A stretch of 7,626 nucleotides of DNA from an uncultured Oscillospiraceae bacterium (GTDB taxonomy: Bacteria; Bacillota; Clostridia; Oscillospirales; Acutalibacteraceae): NCBI GenBank assembly GCA_900549675.1, contig URPG01000096.1:1-7626 (forward strand), read 5' to 3'. Position numbers and translations under genes: made by a program. This document shows, one piece after another, positions 1 through 6,871 of this stretch. How positions within the stretch are numbered: the first letter of the stretch is position 1; each line of letters starts with the position of its first letter. A model generated the notes under the pieces. That model was not told where the DNA came from and did not search any database. It saw nothing but the letters and a program-made list of their open reading frames with translations.

Positions 1-1
1 A

Positions 2-376
2 GGAAAAATATCTTTGCCTCTAGTGGGGATTATTGATATTCCGCCTAAAAAAAGAATATCGTATTTAAAACGGCTTAACCGCTATTACAATGAATACGGC
101 CACCACAGAAAAATTAAGATTGTGAATGCTGAAATGCCCAGAGTTTCCATGCTCTGTGCAAAAGGATTTAATGTAATCTATACATTTGATGTAAATAATC
201 ACCGAGAAAAAATACATTGTTTTAATACCGGAGTGATTTATAATATTATGCAGAAAGAAGTAAATGAAAATCATATGCCCATTTTTGATTTCACGCCTGA
301 ACTTTGGCAGGTTTACCTTGATGAATACACTGCTTTATTAGATGATTTCCATGTAGCTTCGTATATAGAAGAATAA
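2..376 (+). CDS. Unrecognised protein, 3' part (frame open at left edge)
   Basis: I do not recognise this protein and assign no function. The frame is open from base 2 to a TAA stop at 374-376, giving about 124 residues. The gene therefore probably begins outside the window. A TTG at base 14 preceded by AGGA at 1-4 (9-base spacer) could also be a real start giving 120 residues, and the window cannot decide between these. The first in-frame ATG is only at 134. The visible part has no membrane segment, signal peptide or familiar catalytic motif. It begins with a short hydrophobic stretch (PLVGIIDIPP), followed by a basic, Tyr/Arg/Lys-rich segment, and ends in an acidic tail (YIEE). It converges on the topoisomerase genes, and a strong terminator lies 28 bases past its stop with a T-run in its own direction. 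That position supports a real gene. It is the only plus-strand gene in the window. Confidence 0.6.
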   Translation, partial: GKISLPLVGIIDIPPKKRISYLKRLNRYYNEYGHHRKIKIVNAEMPRVSMLCAKGFNVIYTFDVNNHREKIHCFNTGVIYNIMQKEVNENHMPIFDFTPELWQVYLDEYTALLDDFHVASYIEE

Positions 377-404
377 TGGATTTTAAAATTGTTCAAAGTC
401 TGCA

Positions 405-453
405 AAAAAAGAGAGTATTCTTTGCTGATACCACAAAGAATACTCTCTTTTTT
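405..453. terminator. Bidirectional intrinsic terminator between convergent genes
   Basis: A perfect 19-bp inverted repeat (405-423 with 435-453) encloses an 11-base loop (424-434). The core stem is GAGAGTATTCTTT with its complement, flanked by an A-run on the left and a T-run on the right. Transcripts from either strand would therefore form a hairpin followed by U residues. It serves the unrecognised plus-strand gene ending at 376 and the topoisomerase A subunit gene ending at 452. The TAA stop of the latter (454-452) lies within the outer end of the stem, so 3' end formation and translation stop nearly coincide. Confidence 0.93.
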
Positions 454-2686
454 ATGATAGGCTCAATTGCTCTCCTAATTCTTCATCTGCTGCGGGCAAT
501 GCCCCCAAAGCCGGAATTTTTTTCTTATAACGATTGGGGTTTTGCAGCATCCCCTCTTCATATGGAATTACCTTTATTAAACTCTGTCCTTTTTTCATTG
601 TCATGGTGGCTACACCCTGTGTATTTTTTGTTGTTTTAGACAAAATAACAGCGGTGTGAATCAATAGCATCCTGCCGGAGGAAGCCGTCAACAAGATTTC
701 TTGATCTTCCGTAAAATGCAGAATACTCACAACTTTCGATTTATCACTGTAAGCATTCATTAATTTCTTGCGATTGGTTTTGGTTTGATAAGAAGAAAGT
801 TCCACCTTTGCAATCTTACCATTTTCAAAGCAAAACAGCAAAAAGCCGCTGTAATCTTTGGTCACAATCATAGCAATTGCTTTTTCATCCTCTTCCATTT
901 GTGCTTTTGCCGGAATATATTCTCCCAAAACACTGGCCTTGGTATCAGCAAATTCATTGACTTTCATCTTATAAACCTTGGCTTGGTCAGAGAAAAAGAG
1001 CAGTTCAGCAGAGTTTGTACTCTCCATTTCTACAATATTCTTGTCGCCCTCTTTGAGTTTTTGCTCTCCGCTCATACGCAAAGACTGCGGCGTAATTTTT
1101 TTGAAATAGCCCTCTTCACTAAAAAACAAATGTACCGGATAATCCGGAATTTCCTCTTCTATTTCCACGTCCTCAATTTCATCGGCGTAGATAATCATAG
1201 ACTTTCTGGGCTGACCGTATTTCTCTGCTACATCGGACAATTCTTTCACAATAATATTACTGACTTTGGTTTTGGAAGCAAGAATACTTTCTAATTCTTG
1301 GATCTCTTGCCTTAATTTTTCAATTTCCTCTGTACGTTTTAAAATGTATTCACGGTTCAGATGACGCAGTTTAATTTCTGCCACAAATTCAGCTTGAATT
1401 TCATCAATACCAAAGCCAATCATCAAGTTGGGAACAACCTCTGTTTCCTCTTCTGTTTCACGAACAATATGAATGGCTTTATCAATATCCAACAGAATCG
1501 CCTGCAAGCCTTCCAATAAATGCAGTTTATCCTTTTTCTTGCTTAAATCAAAATAAGTTCTCCTTTTTACACATTCAATGCGGAAAGCCACCCATTCTTC
1601 CAACAGCTCCCGAACACCTAAAACTTTAGGAGTTCCCGCAATTAAAACATTAAAATTACAAGAAAAACTATCTTCCAATGCAGTCATCTTGAAAAGCTTT
1701 TGCATTAATTTTTCAGGATCAACGCCGCGCTTTAAATCAATTGTCAGCTTAAGTCCTTCCAAGCCGGTTTCATCCCGAATATCCGCAATTTCTTTAATCT
1801 TACCCTGCTTGACCAGGTCTATTACCTTTTCTACAATTACCTCTACCGTGGTGGTAGGCGGAATCTGCGTAATGTCAATACAATTTGCCGATTTATCGTA
1901 GGTGTACCGGCTCCTCACACGAAAGCTGCCCCGCCCGGTTTCATAAATTTTTCTCATGGCAGCAGCGTCAAAAATAATCTGACCGCCCCCGGGAAAATCC
2001 GGTGCCTGCAAAACTTCCAATAGATCGGCCTTAGGATTTTTTATCAGCTGAATGGTCGCTTTACAGATTTCTTCTAAATTAAACGGACAGATAGAGCTTG
2101 CCATACCAACGGCAATCCCTGTATTGGCATTGACCAATATCGTCGGAAAGGTTGCCGGCAGCAGGGTCGGCTCTTTCATTGTGTTATCATAGTTATCAGT
2201 AAAATCCACTGTATCTTTATCAATATCGCGGAAAAGCTCTTTGCAGATTTCATCCAATTTTGCCTCGGTATAACGAGAGGCAGCCCATGCCATATCACGG
2301 GAATAAAATTTACCAAAGTTTCCTTTGGAGTCCACAAACGGGTGCAATAAAGCCTCATATCCTCTGGAAAGACGCACCATTGTATCATAAATAGCTGAAT
2401 CACTATGCGGATTTAATTTCATGGTCTGTCCCACGATATTGGCACTTTTCGTCCTCGCGCCGCTTAACAAATTCATTTTGTACATGGTGTACAAAAGCTT
2501 GCGGTGTGAAGGTTTAAAGCCGTCAATCTCAGGAATGGCACGCGACATAATCACGCTCATAGCATACGGCATATAGTTTTCTTCCAACGTATCATTTACG
2601 TCTTTTTCAACAATTTTGCCCGCACCGTCAATGTGACCGTGCACCTTTGGCATTTTTGATTTTTCGCTTTTTTTCTTTCCTGCCAT
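452..2686 (-). CDS. Type IIA DNA topoisomerase, subunit A (GyrA/ParC-like, divergent)
   Basis: DNA breakage-reunion subunit of a type IIA topoisomerase, 744 residues, close to ParC length (about 750). It should form A2B2 with the product of the gene just upstream. Visible elements, numbered from the ATG: a basic N-terminal extension (1-35); the winged-helix start NYMPYAMSVIMSRAIPE with Arg49; a quinolone-region segment NPHSDSAIYD (92-101); the active site RYTE with catalytic Tyr139; the tower region; an EIQA motif near 429 leading into a coiled coil (about 438-471). Four repeats of the form LLFFS..G...K (about 518-537, 560-579, 614-633, 663-682) match beta-propeller blades. No GyrA box (QRRGGKG type) is present, which argues against a supercoiling gyrase. 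HPHGD is changed to NPHSD. The start is ATG 2686, 6 bases after AGAGGGG. An in-frame GTG at 2689 is only 3 bases from it. The name parC is common for such genes, but the divergence makes the symbol unsafe. Confidence 0.95.
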   Translation of the reverse strand: MAGKKKSEKSKMPKVHGHIDGAGKIVEKDVNDTLEENYMPYAMSVIMSRAIPEIDGFKPSHRKLLYTMYKMNLLSGARTKSANIVGQTMKLNPHSDSAIYDTMVRLSRGYEALLHPFVDSKGNFGKFYSRDMAWAASRYTEAKLDEICKELFRDIDKDTVDFTDNYDNTMKEPTLLPATFPTILVNANTGIAVGMASSICPFNLEEICKATIQLIKNPKADLLEVLQAPDFPGGGQIIFDAAAMRKIYETGRGSFRVRSRYTYDKSANCIDITQIPPTTTVEVIVEKVIDLVKQGKIKEIADIRDETGLEGLKLTIDLKRGVDPEKLMQKLFKMTALEDSFSCNFNVLIAGTPKVLGVRELLEEWVAFRIECVKRRTYFDLSKKKDKLHLLEGLQAILLDIDKAIHIVRETEEETEVVPNLMIGFGIDEIQAEFVAEIKLRHLNREYILKRTEEIEKLRQEIQELESILASKTKVSNIIVKELSDVAEKYGQPRKSMIIYADEIEDVEIEEEIPDYPVHLFFSEEGYFKKITPQSLRMSGEQKLKEGDKNIVEMESTNSAELLFFSDQAKVYKMKVNEFADTKASVLGEYIPAKAQMEEDEKAIAMIVTKDYSGFLLFCFENGKIAKVELSSYQTKTNRKKLMNAYSDKSKVVSILHFTEDQEILLTASSGRMLLIHTAVILSKTTKNTQGVATMTMKKGQSLIKVIPYEEGMLQNPNRYKKKIPALGALPAADEELGEQLSLS

Positions 2687-2692
2687 CACTTA

Positions 2693-2699
2693 CCCCTCT
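2693..2699 (-). promoter_or_regulatory. Ribosome binding site deciding the topoisomerase A start
   Basis: On the minus strand this reads AGAGGGG. It lies 6 bases before an ATG (2686-2684) and 3 bases before an in-frame GTG (2689-2687). The spacing favours the ATG, removing one residue from the longest possible reading. The site lies in the 26-29 base gap after the TAA of the B subunit gene (2718-2716), as expected for two genes translated from one message. Confidence 0.7.
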
Positions 2700-2715
2700 T
2701 TCCCCGCAATTTTCA

Positions 2716-4698
2716 TTACGATACATCCGCCTGCGCCACATATTTATGTCCGTTTTCTGCAATATGCTCTTTTCGAGCTGATAAATCATCTCCTAAAAGC
2801 ATATTGAAGGTACGTTCTGTTCGCTCAGCTTCTCCGCTTTTCACCTGAATAAGTCTGCGGGTTTTAGGATTCATTGTTGTTAAGTTCATCATCTCAGGCT
2901 CATTTTCACCCAATCCTTTTGAACGCTGAATAACAAATTTTTGCCCTGCTAATTGCTGTAAAAATTTATCTTTTTCGACATCGTTATAAGCAAAATAGGT
3001 ATCTCCCTTACAAGTAATCTCATACAAAGGCGATTCCGCAATATACACCTTCCCCGCCTCAATTAAGGCCGGGGTCAAACGGTACAGCATGGTTAACAAA
3101 AGTGTACGAATTTGAAATCCATCATAATCCGCATCTGTACAGAGAATGACTTTATTCCAACGTAAATTATCCATGTCAAAGGTCGATAAATTTTTATTTG
3201 CTTTGCTTTTTACTTGCACACCACAGCCTAAAACCTTCAGCAAGTCAGTGATAATTTCACTTTTAAAAATTTTATCGTAATCTGCCTTTAGACAATTTAA
3301 AATTTTTCCCCGAATCGGCATAATGGCTTGAAAGTATGGATCTCTTGCCTGCTTACAGGCACCCAAAGCAGAATCTCCCTCTACAATAAAAATTTCACGC
3401 TCATTGACATCACGGCTGCGGCAATCCACAAATTTAGCCACACGGCTGGTGATATCCATTTTCCCTGTCAATTTAGTTTTCAAATTCAAGCGGGTTTTTT
3501 CAGCATCTTCACGACTGCGCTTATTAATTAACACTTGGTTACAAATTTTATCGGCATCCATTGGGTTTTCAATAAAATAAATTTCCAAGTTATGGCGCAG
3601 CATTTCTACCATGGCCTCTTGAATTCCTTTATTGGTAATTGCTTTTTTCGTTTGGTTTTCATATGAGGTCTGCGTTGAAAAAGAAGACATCACAATAATT
3701 AAGCAGTCTTCCACATCCTGATAAACAATCTTACTTTCATTTTTATTGTATTTATTATTTTGCTTTAAATATGCATCGATTTGATACACAAATGCATTTC
3801 TTACGGCCTTGTCAGGTACGCCGCCATATTCCAGCCAACTAGAGTTATGGTAATATTCCGTCACATGATTGCGATTGGAAAAAGCAACCGCGGCATAAAT
3901 TCGTACATTATAATAAGGCAAATCCGCACGATCACGCACTTTTTTCTCACTTTGCCAAAGCTGAATGGGAATCAAAGCGTCTTCTCCGGCAATTTCTTTG
4001 GCGTGGTCCGCAATACCATTCTCATAACAAAAATCTATTTGCTCAAATTTGCCCGGCTTTATCTCATAATAAAAATGAAAGGTTAATCCGGCGTTGACAA
4101 TCGCCTGACGTTTTAAAACCTCCTCAAAATATTGTTTGGGTATGTCAATATCAGTGAAAACTTTTAAGTCTGGTTTCCAGTGAATCATGGAACCCGTATC
4201 TTTTTTCGGATATGGCTTTTTATCCAAACCGCCGATATTCTCGCCTTCTTCAAAATGGAGCTTATAAAGATAACCGTCACGGCGGATTTCAGCATCCATA
4301 AATTCAGAAGCATATTGTGTGGAGCACAAACCCAGACCGTTCAGGCCCAAGGAATACTCATAGTTTTGTCCGTCATCATTATCAAACTTTCCGCCGGCAT
4401 ATAATTCACAAAACAAAAGCTCCCAATTAAATTTGTTTTCATTTGCATTATAATCCACCGGCATACCGCGGCCATGGTCCTCTACCTTAATGGACTTGTC
4501 CAAATAATAGGTAACTGTAATTTCATTGCCATAACCCTGTCTGGCTTCATCAATTGCATTGGAAAGGATTTCAAATACGGAATGCTGACAACCGTCAATT
4601 CCGTTAGAACCAAAAATAACGCCCGGGCGTTTTCTCACTCGGTCGGCACCTTTTAAAGAACTGATACTCTCATTGCCATAAGTTTGTTTCTTTGGCAT
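2716..4698 (-). CDS. Type IIA DNA topoisomerase, subunit B (GyrB/ParE-like, divergent)
   Basis: ATPase and toprim subunit of a type IIA topoisomerase, 660 residues, in the GyrB/ParE size range without the E. coli GyrB insertion. The GHKL ATPase domain starts at VRKRPG (21-26). It has the probable catalytic Glu43 and Mg-binding Asn47 in VFEILSNAIDEA, Asp74 in EDHGRGMP, and an ATP-lid motif GLNGLG (118-123). The transducer domain carries QTK with Lys351. The toprim domain has IFIVEGDSA (Glu440), PIRGKILN (461-468) and the DADYD metal site (Asp522, 524, 526), followed by KGLGE (594-598) and a GyrB-type C-terminal tail. Departures from the family include GLNGLG for GGLHGVG, GDSALGACKQARDP for GDSAGGSAKQGRDR, and SKGLGE for YKGLGE. 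The start is ATG 4698, with AAGGATGG 9 bases upstream. It is followed closely by the A subunit gene, so the two subunits are surely partners. The name parE is usual, but I leave the symbol blank. Confidence 0.95.
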   Translation of the reverse strand: MPKKQTYGNESISSLKGADRVRKRPGVIFGSNGIDGCQHSVFEILSNAIDEARQGYGNEITVTYYLDKSIKVEDHGRGMPVDYNANENKFNWELLFCELYAGGKFDNDDGQNYEYSLGLNGLGLCSTQYASEFMDAEIRRDGYLYKLHFEEGENIGGLDKKPYPKKDTGSMIHWKPDLKVFTDIDIPKQYFEEVLKRQAIVNAGLTFHFYYEIKPGKFEQIDFCYENGIADHAKEIAGEDALIPIQLWQSEKKVRDRADLPYYNVRIYAAVAFSNRNHVTEYYHNSSWLEYGGVPDKAVRNAFVYQIDAYLKQNNKYNKNESKIVYQDVEDCLIIVMSSFSTQTSYENQTKKAITNKGIQEAMVEMLRHNLEIYFIENPMDADKICNQVLINKRSREDAEKTRLNLKTKLTGKMDITSRVAKFVDCRSRDVNEREIFIVEGDSALGACKQARDPYFQAIMPIRGKILNCLKADYDKIFKSEIITDLLKVLGCGVQVKSKANKNLSTFDMDNLRWNKVILCTDADYDGFQIRTLLLTMLYRLTPALIEAGKVYIAESPLYEITCKGDTYFAYNDVEKDKFLQQLAGQKFVIQRSKGLGENEPEMMNLTTMNPKTRRLIQVKSGEAERTERTFNMLLGDDLSARKEHIAENGHKYVAQADVS

Positions 4699-4730
4699 TT
4701 ATATTAACCATCCTTTTCTATAAACAAGAT

Positions 4731-4778
4731 AAAGGGGCTGCCGCAAAAGTTAAAGCTTAACTTTGCGGTAACCCTTTT
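4731..4778. terminator. Long hairpin, probable terminator of ftsH
   Basis: An imperfect inverted repeat of about 20 bp runs from AAAGGGGCTGCCGCAAAAGTTAA on the left to a matching arm ending CCCTTTTT, with loop AGC at 4753-4755. One A is bulged and there is one C/A mismatch plus G-T wobbles. In the plus direction it is followed by TTTTT. In the minus direction, that of the genes here, the stem is followed by a weaker T-rich tract (TTTATCTTGTTTAT). It lies between the ftsH stop and the topoisomerase B start, so the likely role is to end the tilS-hpt-ftsH transcript. Because it is only about 33 bases before the topoisomerase B ATG, a role as a leader or attenuator is also possible. Confidence 0.7.
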
Positions 4779-4793
4779 TACTACATATGCAGA

Positions 4794-4825
4794 ATTAATT
4801 TTTTCGATAAAGAAGTAAAATTAAT
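4794..4825. repeat. A+T-rich inverted repeat downstream of ftsH
   Basis: A perfect 9-base inverted repeat, ATTAATTTT (4794-4802) with AAAATTAAT (4817-4825), can be extended inward by TTC/GAA (4803-4805 with 4812-4814) across a two-base bulge. It sits beside the longer terminator hairpin, in the 193-base gap between ftsH and the topoisomerase genes. Being almost all A and T, it could have arisen by chance. It could help protect the ftsH message 3' end or mark the promoter region of the topoisomerase pair. I cannot tell which. Confidence 0.35.
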
Positions 4826-4891
4826 CTGGCATTTCTTAGGTTTCATTTAAAATCATCTTTACAAGAAGATTCCCGCTTTATATTGATGATT

Positions 4892-6787
4892 TTATTCCGA
4901 ATCTTCGGACTTGTCAAGTTTCGGTTCAGAATCAGGCAGTTCCTTGCCCTCCATAATGTCTTTGAATTCTTCTCCTGAAATCTTTTCTTTTACCATTAAG
5001 TGTTTGGCAACCTTATGCAAATATTCAATATTGTCAGAAAGAATTTTTTCTGTCTGCTGATAGGCCGTTGAAATAAGCGAATGAATTTCTTCATCGATGA
5101 CAGCGGCTGTTGCATCAGAATAATTGCTGACATGACCCATTTCTTTTCCTAAGAACGGATTGCTTTCGTCAGAGCCATACAGAATAGTTCCCAGTTTTTC
5201 GCTCATGCCGTACTTCACGACCATGCTGCGGGCTGTTTTTGTTGCTTTTTCAATATCGTTGGAAGCCCCTGTTGAGATATCACCCAAAATCAAGGCCTCT
5301 GCCACACGTCCACCCAATAAAGTGATTAAATCTTCTTTCATTTCTTTGCGGCTTTTATAAGAGCGGTCCTCTGTAGGCAGATTCATTGTATAACCGCCGG
5401 CCATACCGGTGGGGATAATGGAAATCTGATGAACGGGATCCTGTGTTTCACAGTAATAAGAGGCCACAGCATGACCTGCCTCGTGATAAGCTGTTAATTT
5501 TTTCTCTTTTTCGCTCATGACACGGCTTTTCTTTTCAGGACCCACCACAACTTTAATGGTAGCCTGTTCAATTTCTGCCATGGTAATAGCTTTATAGTTC
5601 TTTCTGGCAGCCAATAGAGCCGCTTCATTCAATAAGTTTTCAAGATCTGCACCGGTAAATCCGGCTGTTGTTTTGGCAATGGTAGAAAGCTTTACATCCG
5701 GTGCCAAAGGCTTGCCTCTGGCATGCACCTTTAAAATTTCTTCACGGCCCTTGATATCGGGATACCCTACCATTATCTGACGGTCAAAACGTCCCGGACG
5801 CATAAGGGCAGGGTCAAGAACATCAGGACGGTTTGTGGCCGCAATCATAATAACGCCTTCATTGGCACCAAAGCCATCCATTTCAACCAAAAGCTGATTT
5901 AAAGTTTGTTCACGCTCATCATGTCCGCCGCCAAAGCCGGCACCACGCTGACGTCCCACCGCATCAATCTCATCAATGAAAATGATACAAGGACGGTTCT
6001 TCTTTGCCTTATCAAACAAATCACGAACACGGGAGGCACCCACACCGACAAACATTTCTACGAAATCAGAACCCGAAATCGAGAAAAAGGGAACACCAGC
6101 TTCACCCGATACCGCTCTTGCCAATAAAGTTTTACCGGTTCCGGGAGGTCCAACCAACAAAACACCCTTGGGGATTCTGGCACCCAATGTGTTGAATTTT
6201 CCGGGAGCCTTTAAAAACTCAACGATTTCTTCCAGTTCTTCTTTTTCTTCATCGGCACCAGCGACATCAGCAAATGTGGTTTTTCGCTTTTCATCCGCCA
6301 TTTGCTTAATTTTGGCTTTCCCGAAATTCATCTGTTTGTCGCCGCCCATACTGGCACCCATTTTCCGAAACATCAAAAACGTCACAAGCATGAGCGCACC
6401 CATCAAAATAATCGTCGGAAGCAAACTGACAATCCAACTGGTCTGAGCGGGCCTGATGACATCCTGCACCATTTTTTGGTCGGGATGGGCTTCATTATAG
6501 CGGGCAATGTCATCCAGAACATTTTCGTAAAACAAATTTATATTCGGTACCACATACGGCACAATGGTCTTATCATCGGTGAGCTTTAGTTTCATCTCAC
6601 CTGTACCTAAATCAAGGCTATATTCTTTTACCTGATCGGTCTCAAAATAATTGATAATATCAGAATATTTTTTTGATTCCTGTTTAGGTGCCTGATTCAG
6701 CACATAGACAATCAGCAGAATCAAGGCCAAGGGTATACCCAGATACAGCCCAATATTTTTTAAAATTTTCTTGTTGTCATTGTTCAA
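4892..6787 (-). CDS. ftsH: ATP-dependent zinc metalloprotease FtsH
   Basis: Membrane-anchored AAA+ protease that pulls unneeded or misfolded membrane and soluble proteins through a hexameric ring and degrades them in the cytoplasm. The 631 residues are typical. Visible order: transmembrane helix 1 (about 13-30); extracytoplasmic domain (about 31-117); transmembrane helix 2 (about 118-140); AAA+ domain with Walker A GPPGTGKT (213-220), pore motif MFVGVG (245-250), Walker B IIFIDE (268-273) and second region of homology ATNRPDVLDPALMRPGRFDR (317-336) with arginine fingers; then the protease domain with the zinc site HEAGH (435-439) and a probable third ligand Asp511 in ASNDIEKAT. The tail is acidic and variable, as usual. 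The start is TTG 6787, supported by a perfect AGGAGG 8 bases upstream. The gene follows hpt after 84 bases, where only a weak promoter-like TATAAAAT (6839-6832, minus strand) can be seen. All key residues are intact. Confidence 0.98.
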   Translation of the reverse strand: MNNDNKKILKNIGLYLGIPLALILLIVYVLNQAPKQESKKYSDIINYFETDQVKEYSLDLGTGEMKLKLTDDKTIVPYVVPNINLFYENVLDDIARYNEAHPDQKMVQDVIRPAQTSWIVSLLPTIILMGALMLVTFLMFRKMGASMGGDKQMNFGKAKIKQMADEKRKTTFADVAGADEEKEELEEIVEFLKAPGKFNTLGARIPKGVLLVGPPGTGKTLLARAVSGEAGVPFFSISGSDFVEMFVGVGASRVRDLFDKAKKNRPCIIFIDEIDAVGRQRGAGFGGGHDEREQTLNQLLVEMDGFGANEGVIMIAATNRPDVLDPALMRPGRFDRQIMVGYPDIKGREEILKVHARGKPLAPDVKLSTIAKTTAGFTGADLENLLNEAALLAARKNYKAITMAEIEQATIKVVVGPEKKSRVMSEKEKKLTAYHEAGHAVASYYCETQDPVHQISIIPTGMAGGYTMNLPTEDRSYKSRKEMKEDLITLLGGRVAEALILGDISTGASNDIEKATKTARSMVVKYGMSEKLGTILYGSDESNPFLGKEMGHVSNYSDATAAVIDEEIHSLISTAYQQTEKILSDNIEYLHKVAKHLMVKEKISGEEFKDIMEGKELPDSEPKLDKSEDSE

Positions 6788-6795
6788 GAATATAT

Positions 6796-6801
6796 CCTCC
6801 T
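6796..6801 (-). promoter_or_regulatory. Ribosome binding site of ftsH, supporting a TTG start
   Basis: On the minus strand this is a full AGGAGG, 8 bases before the TTG at 6787-6785. The encoded N-terminus (MNNDNKKILKNIGLYLG) leads directly into the first membrane helix, as in other FtsH proteins. There is no in-frame ATG nearby that keeps that helix, so TTG is the probable initiation codon. Confidence 0.85.
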
Positions 6802-6871
6802 ACTGTTTGATATGCCGCTTGTCCAAAATTTATTTTATATCTTGTATCCGTTATTTAATTTAAGATTAAGC

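Noticed and set aside
376..639. Plus-strand open frame of 87 codons overlapping the unrecognised gene's stop codon
   Set aside because: It lies almost wholly opposite the conserved topoisomerase A 3' coding region and crosses the terminator hairpin. Its composition follows from the antisense strand, and no good ribosome binding site precedes it.
785..1294. Plus-strand open frame of 169 codons
   Set aside because: Entirely antisense to the C-terminal domain of the topoisomerase A gene. It is Phe/His/Asn-rich, as expected from reverse-complemented A+T-rich coding sequence, and has no known domain.
2687..2689. GTG as start of the topoisomerase A gene
   Set aside because: It is only 3 bases from the AGAGGGG binding site, whereas the adjacent ATG has a better 6-base spacing. 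The difference is one residue.
5976..6446. Plus-strand open frame of 156 codons opposite ftsH
   Set aside because: It mirrors the conserved AAA+ region of ftsH. The Ser/Pro/Thr-rich content is a reverse-strand artefact, and several other frames overlap it in the same place.
6832..6863. Possible minus-strand promoter before ftsH (TATAAAAT at 6839-6832, TTAAAT at 6863-6858, 18-base spacer)
   Set aside because: The -35 half matches consensus at only about three positions and the region is simply A+T-rich. I cannot separate it from chance.
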